A stretch of DNA of 46,548 nt from Thalassovita litoralis (lineage in GTDB: Bacteria > Pseudomonadota > Alphaproteobacteria > Rhodobacterales > Rhodobacteraceae). The translations under genes and the position numbers were made by a program. This document shows, in pieces, positions 26,087 to 35,235 of the stretch. Under the pieces are notes generated by a model. That model was given only the letters and a program-made list of their open reading frames with translations. It did no database searches and was not told where the DNA came from. How positions within the stretch are numbered: position 1 is the first letter of the stretch; every line of letters begins with the position of its first letter. The stretch covers positions 1 through 46,548 of the forward strand of contig NZ_FXTO01000025.1 in the NCBI RefSeq assembly GCF_900182725.1. The letters run 5' to 3'.

Positions 26087-27193
26087 ATGACCGGACCTCG
26101 ATATACCCCGCTTGTTGCCTCGCTTCCTGCCACCGTGCCGTTCGTCGGCCCCGAGGCACAGGAACGTATGAATAATCGCCCGTTCAAGGCGCGTCTTGGG
26201 GCGAATGAAAATGTCTTTGGCCCTTCGCCTCGTGCAATTGCCGCGATGCAAGAGGCATCGGCGGATCAGTGGATGTATGGCGACCCGGAATCCCATGATC
26301 TGCGCGCAGCACTGGCCGCGCATCATGCCATTCGCCCCGAAAACATCGTGGTCGGCGAAGGCATTGACGGGCTGCTGTGCTATCTGGTCCGGCTTGTGAT
26401 CGAACAAGGCGATGCGGTTGTCACGTCCGACGGGGCTTATCCCACGTTTAATTATCATGTCGCGGGATTTGGCGGGGTGCTGCACAAGGTTCCCTATCGC
26501 GATGACCACGAAGACCCCCGCGCCTTGTTCCGTAAGGCGGCCGAGGTGGGGGCGAAGCTGGTCTATCTGGCTAATCCGGACAACCCGATGGGGACATGGC
26601 ACAAAGGCGCGGATATCGTCGCCGCGATGGAAGACCTGCCAGCGGACACATTGTTTATTCTGGACGAGGCCTATGTTGAATTCGCGCCCGAAGGCACTTC
26701 GGCGACGGTGGATATCGAAGACCCGCGCCTGATCCGTATGCGCACCTTTTCCAAGGCCTATGGGCTGGCCGGGGCGCGGGTGGGTTACGCGCTGGGGGCG
26801 GAACCGCTGATTACCGCCTTCAATAAAATCCGTAACCATTTCGGTATGAACCGGGCCGCGCAGATCGGGGCCTTGGCCGCGCTGGAAGATGTTGCCTATT
26901 TGGCGCAGACGGTGGGCAATGTCACAGCGGCCCGCAATCGTATTGCTGCCATTGCACAGGCCAACGGGCTAAGCGCCCTGCCTTCGGCCACCAATTTCGT
27001 TGCGGTGGATTGTGGCGGCGATGGCGATTTTGCCCGGCGGGTGTTGTCTGAACTGGTGGCGCGTGGGGTTTTCGTTCGGATGCCTTTTGTCGCGCCACAG
27101 GACCGCTGTATTCGGATCAGCGCCGGACGGCCCGAGGATCTGAATCTTCTGGAAACGGCCTTGCCCGCCGCGCTGACCGCAGCCCGCAGCTAA
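26087..27193 (+). CDS. HisC-like PLP-dependent aminotransferase
   Basis: This 368-residue fold-type I aminotransferase resembles histidinol-phosphate aminotransferases: LGANENVFGPSPRA (residues 38-51), YGDPESHDLRAALA (64-77), LANPDNPMGT (161-170), LDEAYVEFAP (192-201) and the PLP lysine Lys223 in FSKAYGLAGARVGY. No his genes adjoin it, so it may act on histidinol phosphate, an aromatic amino acid or another substrate. The ATG at 26087 is chosen because the upstream extension to 26018 reads as non-coding and would cross the crotonase promoter region. The ribosome binding site is weak. Confidence 0.85.
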   Translation: MTGPRYTPLVASLPATVPFVGPEAQERMNNRPFKARLGANENVFGPSPRAIAAMQEASADQWMYGDPESHDLRAALAAHHAIRPENIVVGEGIDGLLCYLVRLVIEQGDAVVTSDGAYPTFNYHVAGFGGVLHKVPYRDDHEDPRALFRKAAEVGAKLVYLANPDNPMGTWHKGADIVAAMEDLPADTLFILDEAYVEFAPEGTSATVDIEDPRLIRMRTFSKAYGLAGARVGYALGAEPLITAFNKIRNHFGMNRAAQIGALAALEDVAYLAQTVGNVTAARNRIAAIAQANGLSALPSATNFVAVDCGGDGDFARRVLSELVARGVFVRMPFVAPQDRCIRISAGRPEDLNLLETALPAALTAARS

Positions 27194-27400
27194 ATCACCG
27201 CCTAGTTTGATCCCAAGGTGCGCCTTTGGCGCGCTTTATACTTCGTTGTCCGCCTGCGGTGTCCGCCGGGTGAGGGGCCGTGTCATTTCAGCCAAGCGTG
27301 ATTGGCCACCGTTGCGCCATGAGTATTTTTAGCAAGATGAAAGCGGGCATAGAAAAAGGCGGCCCCAAGGGACCGCCTTTGTTTTAAAGCAGACGTAGCA
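27194..27400. repeat. Intergenic region with a GAGTATTTTT...CAAGATGAAAG repeat copy
   Basis: The 207 bases between the convergent HisC-like gene and valS hold a small hairpin (GCGCC at 27220-27224 with GGCGC at 27228-27232, followed by GCTTTAT), a repeat core GAGTATTTTT (27321-27330) plus AGCAAGATGAAAG (27331-27343), and the valS terminator. No gene is visible. Confidence 0.6.
27353..27384 (-). terminator. Terminator after valS
   Basis: AAAGGCGG (27356-27363) and CCGCCTTT (27373-27380) form a strong stem with further inner pairing. On the minus strand it is followed by a T-run (complement of AAAAA at 27353-27357). It ends the valS transcript and may also stop plus-strand transcription. Confidence 0.8.
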
Positions 27401-30400
27401 TCAGCCCAGTTCAGTCAGACGGGCCAATGCGGCTTTCAGCTTTGTTTCTTCTTCTTCGCGCAGGGCCAGATTTTCGCGGGTTTCGGCAACCACCTCGTCC
27501 GGGGCGCTTTCGACGAATTTGGGGTTCTTCAGACGCCCACGCAGACCGCCCAGTTCCTTGGCCAGTTTGCCCAGTGCCTTTTCCAAGCGGGCCTTTTCTT
27601 CGTCCACGTCGATGATGTCGGCCAGCGGCAGGCCAAAGGTGCCGCCTTCGACCGGGATCGTCGCGGTGCCTTTGGGGAAGTCCGCCACATCGGTCAGGCT
27701 GTCGATCCGGGCAAGGCGCTTGATCAGCACCTCGTTGCGGTCCCATGCGGCGCGGCCTGCGTCGTCCAGCCCTGTGACCAGCATCGGCACATACAGACCC
27801 GCAGGCACATGCATTTGCGCACGGGCAGAGCGGACTTCTTCGATCAGGGTAATCACCCAGTTCATTTCCTTGTCCGCGCCTGCGTCGATCAGGTCCGCGC
27901 TGGCATATTCGGGCCAATCGGCATGGACCAGCATCTTGGGCCGGTCGCCGGTGACGGACCATAGTTCTTCGGTGATGAAGGGCATGACGGGGTGCAACAG
28001 GATCAGGCATTGATCCAGAACCCAGCCCATGACGGCGCGGGTTTCGGTCTTTTCGGCGTCCGATCCATCCATCAGCAGCGGTTTGGACAGTTCCACATAC
28101 CAGTCACAGACCTTGCCCCAGACAAAGGCATAAAGCGCATTTGCCGCATCATTAAACCGATAGGCGGTCAGGGCTTCGTCTACGGCTTCGCGCACGCGGG
28201 CGGTTTCGCCGATGATCCATTTGTTCACCGTGGCGGTTGCCGTTGGGATGCCGGATGCAGGGGCGCCGTTTTCATAGACACCGTTCATTTCCGCGAAGCG
28301 GGTGGCGTTCCAGATCTTGGTGCCGAAGTTGCGGTAGCCTTTGATCCGGTCCTCGGACAGTTTCAGCACGCCGCCGATGGCCGCCATCGACGCATTGGTA
28401 AAGCGCAGCGCATCGGCGCCGTATTCGTCGATGATTTCCAGCGGGTCGATGACGTTGCCCGTGGTTTTCGACATTTTCTTGCCCTTCTCGTCGCGGACAA
28501 GCTGATGCAGGTAAACGGTGTGGAAGGGGATGTCATCAACCACGGCCAGTTGCATCATCATCATCCGCGCCACCCAGAAGAACAGGATGTCAAAGCCGGT
28601 GATCAACACATCGGTGGGGAAATATTTCGCCAGTTCCGGGGTTTGTTCGGGCCAGCCCAGCGTGCCAATCGGCCACAGACCGGAAGAGAACCAAGTGTCC
28701 AGAACATCGGGGTCGCGCCAGACCGGATAAACCAGCTTGGTCGGGTCTTGGTCGATAGCATAGTGAGCCAGCGATTCCGCGAAGGCATGGATGGCGGCGT
28801 GCTTGTCCGCGACTTCGATCACCTGCGCATGAGACAGCGGCGCGGGGATGCGTGCGTTATCATCGACGAACTTTTCTGTCACAGCGTCGAAGGATGCGGC
28901 ACAGTGCGATACGTCCCCCCGGTGCAGCATTCCGCCTTCGTTTAGCAGGCGGCCCAATTCGACGACATCCAGATCACCGTCGCCTTCGTCATCGGTGAAA
29001 TCCTCGGCTGCCAGATACAGACCATACCACACCGGGATCTGATGCCCCCACCACAACTGGCGGCTGATGCACCACGGTTCGATGTTTTCCAGCCAGTGAT
29101 AATAGGTTTTTTCGCCGCTCTCAGGGATAATCTTGGTCTTTCCCGAGCGCACGGCCTCCAATGCGGGTTCCACGATTTTCGTGGTTTCCACGAACCACTG
29201 GTCCGTCAGCATGGGTTCGATCACAACCTTGGAACGGTCGCCAAAAGGCTGCATGATCGGTTTGTTTTCCACATAAGGCACGGTCACCTGGACCTCGTTG
29301 CCTTCGTCATCCTTTTGGATTTCGGTGGTGGTCACGGCCAGACCCTCGTCGGTGATCTGTTGCACGACCAGTTTTCGCGCCTCGAACCGATCCAGCCCGC
29401 GTAATTCATCGGGGACAAGGTTCAACCCGTCCACTTGCATTTCGGTGAAGGTCGCGCCGCTGCTGAATTTCTGCGCTTGCAGAGCGGATTCAGCGTAATC
29501 CGGTCCGTCCGCCCGCATATGCCCGCGCGTGTCCAGCAAACGATACATCGGGATATTGCCGCGTTTGGCCACCTGATAATCGTTGAAATCATGTGCGCCG
29601 GTGATTTTCACCGCGCCCGACCCAAAGCTGGGATCGGGGTATTCGTCGGTGATGATCGGGATCAGACGGCGGTGTTCCTTCGGTCCCACCGGAATTTCGC
29701 ACAGTTTGCCCACGATGGGGGCATAGCGTTCATCGCTGGGATGCACGGCCACAGCGCCATCGCCCAGCATGGTTTCCGGGCGCGTCGTAGCGATCGAGAT
29801 ATAATCCCGCGTTTCGCGCAGGGTAACGTTCCCGTCTTCATCCTTTTCGATGTATTCATAGGTTTCGCCACCGGCCAGCGGGTATTTGAAGTGCCACATG
29901 TGGCCGGGGGTTTCGATGTTTTCGACCTCCAGATCGGAAATCGCGGTTTCGAAATGCGGGTCCCAGTTCACCAGACGCTTGCCGCGATAGATCAGGCCCT
30001 TGTTATACATTTCCACAAAGACCTTGATCACGGCATCGTGGAAATTCCCGTGCTGATCGGATTCCGGTGCGCCGGGTGCGCCCGACATGGTAAAGGCGTT
30101 GCGCGACCAGTCACAGGACGATCCCAACCGTTTCAACTGGTTGATGATCGTATCGCCATATTGGCCTTTCCATTCCCAAACTTTTTTCAAGAAGTCATCG
30201 CGGCCCATGTCGCGGCGGCCGGGCAGGTTTTGCGCGGCCAGCATTTTTTCCACCTGCAACTGGGTGGCAATCCCGGCATGGTCCTGTCCGGGCTGCCAAA
30301 GCGTGTCAAACCCACGCATCCGGTGCCAGCGGATCAGAATATCCTGAAGCGTGTTGTTGAACGCATGGCCCACATGCAGCGCCCCGGTGACGTTGGGGGG

Positions 30401-30529
30401 CGGGATCATGATGCAAAAGGTTTCAGCCCGGCGGGCATTTGCCCCGGCCTTGAAGCATCCTGCTTTTTCCCAGGCTTCGTACAGGCGGCTTTCGGCTTCG
30501 GCCGCGTCGAAGGTCTTTTCCATCGCCAT
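27401..30529 (-). CDS. valS: Valyl-tRNA synthetase
   Basis: This 1042-residue class I synthetase charges tRNA-Val. The catalytic core has [17 protein letters not shown] (residues 43-59, with HVGH as the HIGH motif) and KMSKTTGN near 685. Between them lies the CP1 editing domain, which removes mischarged Thr ([19 protein letters not shown]). The anticodon-binding domain follows, with a C-terminal coiled-coil arm ([20 protein letters not shown]). Length is slightly above the E. coli 951. The start may be the ATG at 30529 or at 30523 (MEKTF). In many alphaproteobacteria valS follows the PopZ-like gene; here it stands apart and on the opposite strand. Confidence 0.97.
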   Translation of the reverse strand: MAMEKTFDAAEAESRLYEAWEKAGCFKAGANARRAETFCIMIPPPNVTGALHVGHAFNNTLQDILIRWHRMRGFDTLWQPGQDHAGIATQLQVEKMLAAQNLPGRRDMGRDDFLKKVWEWKGQYGDTIINQLKRLGSSCDWSRNAFTMSGAPGAPESDQHGNFHDAVIKVFVEMYNKGLIYRGKRLVNWDPHFETAISDLEVENIETPGHMWHFKYPLAGGETYEYIEKDEDGNVTLRETRDYISIATTRPETMLGDGAVAVHPSDERYAPIVGKLCEIPVGPKEHRRLIPIITDEYPDPSFGSGAVKITGAHDFNDYQVAKRGNIPMYRLLDTRGHMRADGPDYAESALQAQKFSSGATFTEMQVDGLNLVPDELRGLDRFEARKLVVQQITDEGLAVTTTEIQKDDEGNEVQVTVPYVENKPIMQPFGDRSKVVIEPMLTDQWFVETTKIVEPALEAVRSGKTKIIPESGEKTYYHWLENIEPWCISRQLWWGHQIPVWYGLYLAAEDFTDDEGDGDLDVVELGRLLNEGGMLHRGDVSHCAASFDAVTEKFVDDNARIPAPLSHAQVIEVADKHAAIHAFAESLAHYAIDQDPTKLVYPVWRDPDVLDTWFSSGLWPIGTLGWPEQTPELAKYFPTDVLITGFDILFFWVARMMMMQLAVVDDIPFHTVYLHQLVRDEKGKKMSKTTGNVIDPLEIIDEYGADALRFTNASMAAIGGVLKLSEDRIKGYRNFGTKIWNATRFAEMNGVYENGAPASGIPTATATVNKWIIGETARVREAVDEALTAYRFNDAANALYAFVWGKVCDWYVELSKPLLMDGSDAEKTETRAVMGWVLDQCLILLHPVMPFITEELWSVTGDRPKMLVHADWPEYASADLIDAGADKEMNWVITLIEEVRSARAQMHVPAGLYVPMLVTGLDDAGRAAWDRNEVLIKRLARIDSLTDVADFPKGTATIPVEGGTFGLPLADIIDVDEEKARLEKALGKLAKELGGLRGRLKNPKFVESAPDEVVAETRENLALREEEETKLKAALARLTELG

Positions 30530-30667
30530 GATCCAGAACTCGCGTCAGATTTTCGTTGCTGACCCATCTAGCGAATTGGACCGGGAAGGGAAAGCGGCTT
30601 GTCCAAAAGGAACGCCCCTTGCGCCTATTATATCCAGTACCCGGTTCGTTGCCGTGTTTCCGGGGCG

Positions 30668-31435
30668 TTAATCGAATGGATTATCCGGGTAGCCGACCCC
30701 GGACAGGTATAGCCCTTGTGGCGGGCAAACCGGGCCACAGGCCGCGCGATTGCACGCTTCTAGGGCGGTTTTCACGTCTTCGGGTGCCCATGCCCCGGCC
30801 CCGACGCGTTCCAATGTGCCGACAAAGCTGCGCACCTGATTGTGCAGAAACGACCGCGCGCGCAGGAAAAACCTGATTTCGGGGCCAGACCAGCCCTCGA
30901 CCCGGTCTATGCGCAGCTCATCCAGCGTTTTGACCGGGCTGGCGGCCTGACAGATCGAGGACCGGAAGGTGGTGAAATCGTGTTTACCCAGCAAATACTG
31001 GGCAGCTTCGCGCATTGGGTCTGGGTCCAGTTGGTGCTGGATTTGCCAGACCAGACCGGCATCATGGGTGGCCGGGGCGCGGCGCATCAACAGACGGAAC
31101 GTGTACTGACGTTCGACCGCGGAAAACCGGGCGTGCCAGTCATCGGCTACCTGCACGACCTTGCGTATGGCGACGGGCTGGGGCTTCAGATGGAAATTCA
31201 GGGCTTCGGACAGGCGGAAGGGATCCCAGTCTTTCGTCAGGTCGCAATGGGCCACTTGCGCCAGCGCATGAACCCCCGCATCGGTGCGTCCGGCGGCGGC
31301 GATTGTGTGGGGGCCGGGTTCCAGCTTGGCCAGCGCGGCTTCGATCGCCCCCTGAACCGAGGGCTGATCGGCCTGCCGCTGCCATCCGGCAAATGGCGCT
31401 CCGTGATATTCGACCAACATTGCAAATCTGGGCAT
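30668..31435 (-). CDS. truA: tRNA pseudouridine(38-40) synthase TruA
   Basis: This 255-residue enzyme converts uridines 38-40 in the anticodon stem-loop of many tRNAs to pseudouridine. The catalytic Asp52 lies in [10 protein letters not shown] (48-57), preceded by [13 protein letters not shown] (9-21). The C-terminal half has DFTTFRS and [17 protein letters not shown], as in TruA. The ATG at 31435 ([10 protein letters not shown]) gives the conserved start; a GTG at 31459 is in frame but adds a non-conserved leader. It lies upstream of valS in the same direction, with a 138-base gap. Confidence 0.95.
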   Translation of the reverse strand: MPRFAMLVEYHGAPFAGWQRQADQPSVQGAIEAALAKLEPGPHTIAAAGRTDAGVHALAQVAHCDLTKDWDPFRLSEALNFHLKPQPVAIRKVVQVADDWHARFSAVERQYTFRLLMRRAPATHDAGLVWQIQHQLDPDPMREAAQYLLGKHDFTTFRSSICQAASPVKTLDELRIDRVEGWSGPEIRFFLRARSFLHNQVRSFVGTLERVGAGAWAPEDVKTALEACNRAACGPVCPPQGLYLSGVGYPDNPFD

Positions 31436-31626
31436 GGGCGGGCCATATCGCGATTCCACCGGACCGAAAAGCCCCCGTTCGTGGCGCGAAAGCCATCGCT
31501 TCGGAAAACATTATAATTTCTGCTTAAATGTCGATCTTTGGACAAATTTCGGGGATATGTACGGGGGCGCTTCCTTGCGCGGGCAAGGATGCCTATCTTG
31601 AACGGGCAACGGTATAACAAAGGGTA

Positions 31627-33051
31627 ATGGGTGTGGGACTGACCGATTGGGCTGATGGGCTGACCCGAGGGGTTGAAGCCATCGGTGACAGTATATCGGA
31701 AACCTTTTTTGAACCTGTGATCCGGTTGGGGGTTACAGGATTGGCGCGGTCGGGGAAGACTGTTTTCATCACGTCGCTTGTGGCCAATTTGCTGGATCGG
31801 GGCAGGGTGCCCGGATTGCTGGCCGCTGCCGAGGGGCGGATCGAAGCGGTGTATCTGCAACCGCAACCTGACGACACGATCCCGCGCTTTGAATATGAAA
31901 CCCATCTGACGGCCTTGACCGGGCCAGCGCCACATTGGCCGGACAGCACCCGATCCGTCAGCGAATTGCGCCTGTCGCTGAAAGTGCGCCCCACGGGGTT
32001 GCTTTCGGGTCTGTCGGGCGTGCGCACGATCCATCTGGATATTGTGGACTACCCCGGCGAATGGCTGCTTGACCTTGGGTTGATGGACAAAAGCTATGCC
32101 GAATGGGCCAGTGAAACCTTGGACCGACTGGCGCGGCGGGATATGGCGCAGGACTATTTGGTGCGGTTGCGGGCCACCGATCCACAAGCCGAACATGATG
32201 AAGCCACAGCGCAGGGATTGGCGCAGGCTTTTACCGACTATCTGACCGCCGCGCGGGTGGCCGGGTTTTCCGATTGTACGCCCGGGCGGTTCCTGTTGCC
32301 GGGCGATCTGGCGGGCAGTCCGGTGCTGACCTTTGCGCCGATGGTGGCCGAGGCCGCATCGAAACGCGGGTCGCTGCTGCGGGAAATGGAGCGGCGGTTC
32401 GAGGCGTATAAAGCCCGCGTGGTAAAACCGTTTTTCCGGGACCATTTTGCACGGATCGACCGGCAGGTGATATTGGTTGATGCGCTTGGGGCCATTCATA
32501 ATGGCCCGCAGGCGGTAGAAGATTTGCGCCACGCGATGTCTGATATTCTGTCTGCCTTCCGGCCGGGCAAAAGCGCGTTCCTGTCGCGGTTGCTGCTGGG
32601 GCAAAAGGTGGGGAAAATACTGTTCGCGGCGACCAAGGCCGATCATCTGCATCATACGCAACACGCCCGCCTGACCGCGATCATGGAGGCGTTGACCCGT
32701 GATGCCCGCGACCGGGCCGATTTTGCCGGGGCGCAGACGGCGGCGTTGGCGATAGCGTCGATCCGGGCCACGACCGAAGATACCATGCCCCACGAGGGGC
32801 GCCAGCTAGAGGTGGTGCGGGGCACCCTGCTGGAAACTGGGAAACGCGCGGCTTTTTATCCCGGTGCGCTGCCCGAAGACCCCGCCCGATTGTTATCCCC
32901 CGCCCGAGCCGGAGAAGAAAAATGGCTGGACGCCGATTACAGGATTATGTCCTTCGCCCCCGCGCCCCTGTCGCTGAAACCGGGCGAGGGGCCGCCGCAT
33001 ATCCGGCTGGACCGGGCGGCGCAATTTCTGATCGGGGATCGGTTGTCATGA
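31627..33051 (+). CDS. ycjX: YcjX-family P-loop GTPase-like protein
   Basis: This 474-residue protein is a DUF463/YcjX member with an N-terminal P-loop, TGLARSGKT (residues 37-45), a DIVDYPGEWLLDL segment (~140-152) resembling a switch II region, VDALGAIHNG (~281-290) and AATKADHLH (~336-344), where TKAD replaces the usual guanine-specificity NKxD. Members bind GTP, and in enterobacteria ycjX and ycjF lie near the Psp envelope-stress genes; function is unknown. Here it is the first gene of an operon with a GNAT gene and ycjF, each joined by ATGA overlaps. The start at 31627 has AAAGGG close by. No psp gene is in the window. Confidence 0.9.
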   Translation: MGVGLTDWADGLTRGVEAIGDSISETFFEPVIRLGVTGLARSGKTVFITSLVANLLDRGRVPGLLAAAEGRIEAVYLQPQPDDTIPRFEYETHLTALTGPAPHWPDSTRSVSELRLSLKVRPTGLLSGLSGVRTIHLDIVDYPGEWLLDLGLMDKSYAEWASETLDRLARRDMAQDYLVRLRATDPQAEHDEATAQGLAQAFTDYLTAARVAGFSDCTPGRFLLPGDLAGSPVLTFAPMVAEAASKRGSLLREMERRFEAYKARVVKPFFRDHFARIDRQVILVDALGAIHNGPQAVEDLRHAMSDILSAFRPGKSAFLSRLLLGQKVGKILFAATKADHLHHTQHARLTAIMEALTRDARDRADFAGAQTAALAIASIRATTEDTMPHEGRQLEVVRGTLLETGKRAAFYPGALPEDPARLLSPARAGEEKWLDADYRIMSFAPAPLSLKPGEGPPHIRLDRAAQFLIGDRLS

Positions 33052-33500
33052 CTGGGGCGGCGCAGACCCCTGTTCGTGCGCGGGTGTGGCATGTGCCGAT
33101 GCTGCTGAGCATCCTGTGGATACATACGCGATTTGCGGGGGGCGTCGGGCGCGGCTGGCTGACCGATGCGCAACTGATGGCGCAGGTGGTCCTGCGGGGC
33201 TGGGTGCGCTTTCTACAGGATGAGAAGGGCATCGCGGGATTTATCATCCGGGATGCGTCACGGGTGCATGGGTTATATGTGCATCCGCGGGCGCAGGGGT
33301 ATGGGATCGGGCGGCGGTTGCTGAACGATGCCAAAACACAGGTGGGCCGTCTGGAGCTTTGGACCTTGCAAAGCAATCATTTGGCGCGGGCCTTCTATTT
33401 GGCGCAGGGCTTTGCCGAAGTCGCGCATACCTCGGGCGAGGGCAATGACGAAGGGCTGCCCGATGTGCAGCTTGTCTGGGAAAAGGAGCGGCTGGCATGA
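33048..33500 (+). CDS. GNAT-family N-acetyltransferase inserted between ycjX and ycjF
   Basis: This 150-residue protein carries the GNAT acetyl-CoA motif: VHGLYVHPRAQGYGIGRRLLNDA (residues ~72-94, with the QGYGIG loop that binds pyrophosphate) and a C-terminal LWTLQSNHLARAFYLAQGFAEV. The ATG at 33048 overlaps the ycjX stop, and its own stop overlaps the ycjF start, so the three are translationally coupled. Substrate cannot be read from sequence. Its placement between two genes that normally adjoin suggests it modifies one of them or a shared partner, which is an inference. Confidence 0.85.
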   Translation: MTGAAQTPVRARVWHVPMLLSILWIHTRFAGGVGRGWLTDAQLMAQVVLRGWVRFLQDEKGIAGFIIRDASRVHGLYVHPRAQGYGIGRRLLNDAKTQVGRLELWTLQSNHLARAFYLAQGFAEVAHTSGEGNDEGLPDVQLVWEKERLA

Positions 33501-34492
33501 CGAAAGGCCCGGTCCTGATTGATCTTGAAGACACCGCCCCGGCAGAGGGGCCGGATACCGCCCCGCCGGTTCCCGATCTGACCCCGCCCGAGGGCGCGGC
33601 GATGCACAAGGTTGTCGCTATGGCTGCGCGGCCTGCTGGCGGGGCAGGGCTGGCGCGCTGGTTCTGGGGGCTTGGGCTGTCGCTGCTGGCGGCGGTGCTG
33701 TCTGTCGCGGCATGGGATTTTGCCACCGGGCTGATCGAGCGGATGCCGCTGCTGGGATTTGCGGTGACGGCGTTGATCGTTGCGTTTTTGTTGGTCTTGG
33801 TGATCGCAGCATTGCGGGAATTGGCTGCGTTCAGCCGTCTGGCGCGACTGGATAACTTGCATCGGGCGGCGACCGAAGCAAAGGCCGATAAAAACCTGTC
33901 TGGGGCGCGGGATGTCACGCGGCGGTTAGAGGCGCTTTATGCCGGGCGGGCAGAATTGGATTGGGCGCGTGCGAATTTTGCCGAACGCAAGGACGACCAA
34001 TTCGATGCGGATGCCCTGCTGGAACTGGCCGAAGCGACATTGCTGGCCCCGCTGGATCAGGCTGCCCTGCGCGAGGTCGAGGCGGCGGCCCGGCAGGTTG
34101 CGACGGTGACAGCGTTGGTGCCCTTGGCATTGGCCGATGTTTTCGCGGCGCTGGCCGCGAATTTACGGATGATCCGCCGGGTGGCGGAAATTTACGGTGG
34201 TCGCGCGGGAACATTGGGAAGCTGGCGGCTGACGCGAGCGGTGATGACGCATCTGGTGGCCACTGGTGCCGTGGCGGTGGGGGATGACCTGATCGGATCG
34301 TTGGCCGGGGGTGGTTTGTTGTCCAAACTGTCCCGCCGTTTTGGCGAAGGCGTGGTGAATGGCGCTTTGACGGCACGGGTTGGCGTGGCGGCAATCGAGG
34401 TTTGCCGGCCGCTGCCATTTTCCCGCACCAAACGCCCGTCCGTTACCGCATTGGTGCGGCGCGCACTGACTGGGTTGTTTGGACAAGAGTGA
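33497..34492 (+). CDS. ycjF: YcjF-family (TIGR01620/DUF697) membrane protein
   Basis: This 331-residue inner-membrane protein has a Pro/Glu-rich cytoplasmic leader (residues 1-50), two adjacent membrane helices (~53-72 and ~78-103) and a long helical region, then a DUF697-like segment (TALVPLALADVFAALAANLRMIRRVAEIYGG, ~203-233) and a Gly-rich helix near 255-275. YcjF partners YcjX in gamma- and alphaproteobacteria; the role is unknown but linked to envelope stress by context. AGGAG precedes the start, which overlaps the GNAT stop. Confidence 0.87.
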   Translation: MTKGPVLIDLEDTAPAEGPDTAPPVPDLTPPEGAAMHKVVAMAARPAGGAGLARWFWGLGLSLLAAVLSVAAWDFATGLIERMPLLGFAVTALIVAFLLVLVIAALRELAAFSRLARLDNLHRAATEAKADKNLSGARDVTRRLEALYAGRAELDWARANFAERKDDQFDADALLELAEATLLAPLDQAALREVEAAARQVATVTALVPLALADVFAALAANLRMIRRVAEIYGGRAGTLGSWRLTRAVMTHLVATGAVAVGDDLIGSLAGGGLLSKLSRRFGEGVVNGALTARVGVAAIEVCRPLPFSRTKRPSVTALVRRALTGLFGQE

Positions 34493-34498
34493 CCCGAC

Positions 34499-34650
34499 CG
34501 GGGCTGATTGAAATCAGCCTTCGCCTGCGGCGGGCGGGGTCGCGGCCCGGTGGGCCGCGCAGTGACGCACCATAAAGCTATGCGTGGGGCGAAAGGGCGG
34601 AATTGGATATTTTTACCAAGAAAGAACCAAGGTTGCGGGGCTTTGACCCC
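34499..34650 (+). repeat. Long intergenic repeat, copy B
   Basis: Lies between the convergent ycjF and Lrp-type genes. The left part (34501-34562) closely follows copy A (24901-24962): GAAATCAGCCT, CGCCTGCGGCGGGC and CGGCCCGGTGGGCCG. The core AATTGGATATTTTTACCAAG (34601-34620) plus AAAGAAC is identical to copy A. The middle (34563-34600) differs more. No gene is visible here. Confidence 0.75.
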
Positions 34651-34665
34651 CGTTGGCGGGCCGTT

Positions 34666-35100
34666 TCAGAGGCGGCGATCAATCTTCGTTGATAAGTGGA
34701 TCAGGCTTTCTGAACTTTTTACACCCTGTGCGTCACCGATTTTGTCCAGCAGGTCATCCAGTTCCTCGGTCGTGTCGGCGGCCACCTGTACGATCATGTC
34801 AAAGCGGCCACTGGCGTTATGGACGGCTTCGACCTGTGGCAGGGATTTCAGGCGGGACAGGATCGCCGCGCTGGCCCGAGGTTCCGCGCTTAGCAGAACC
34901 GTCGCCCGAACGCGGGGGCGCAGGGATGCCCCAAGCCGCAGGGTATAGCCTGCGATGGTGCCGTTATTTTCTAGCTTATCCAATCGTGCCTGAACGGTGG
35001 TGCGGGCCAAACCAAGGCGGCGGGCCATCGTGGCCACGGGCATCCGGGCGTTTTCGGCCAGCAGGGCCAGCAATGCAGCATCTGTTTCGTCACTTAGCAT
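34666..35100 (-). CDS. Lrp/AsnC-family transcriptional regulator
   Basis: This 144-residue protein has an N-terminal helix-turn-helix (MPVATMARRLGLARTTVQARLDKLE, residues 20-44) and a C-terminal RAM domain (VRATVLLSAEP... SGRFDMIVQVAADTTEELDDLLDKI). Lrp-type regulators bind amino acids and control their metabolism. It is divergent from a PLP amino-acid decarboxylase with a 135-base spacer, so it probably controls that operon in response to a basic amino acid; this is inferred from position. The ATG at 35100 has AGGATA upstream and is preferred over 35136. Confidence 0.92.
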   Translation of the reverse strand: MLSDETDAALLALLAENARMPVATMARRLGLARTTVQARLDKLENNGTIAGYTLRLGASLRPRVRATVLLSAEPRASAAILSRLKSLPQVEAVHNASGRFDMIVQVAADTTEELDDLLDKIGDAQGVKSSESLIHLSTKIDRRL

Positions 35101-35235
35101 GAATATATCCTGCGATTTGGCGATAATTTTCGTCACAATAGGCGGAATACCTATCCAGATCGACTGTAAATTCTTGCATTGTGAAGAAAATCAGCGGGCT
35201 GGCCCCGCAATTCAACAGGACAAGGACTCCACTAT

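Noticed and set aside
31237-32793. Long minus-strand open frame of over 500 codons
   Set aside because: It is the shadow of ycjX and truA; its translation is Arg/Pro/Gln-rich without motifs, and GC-rich DNA often produces such frames.
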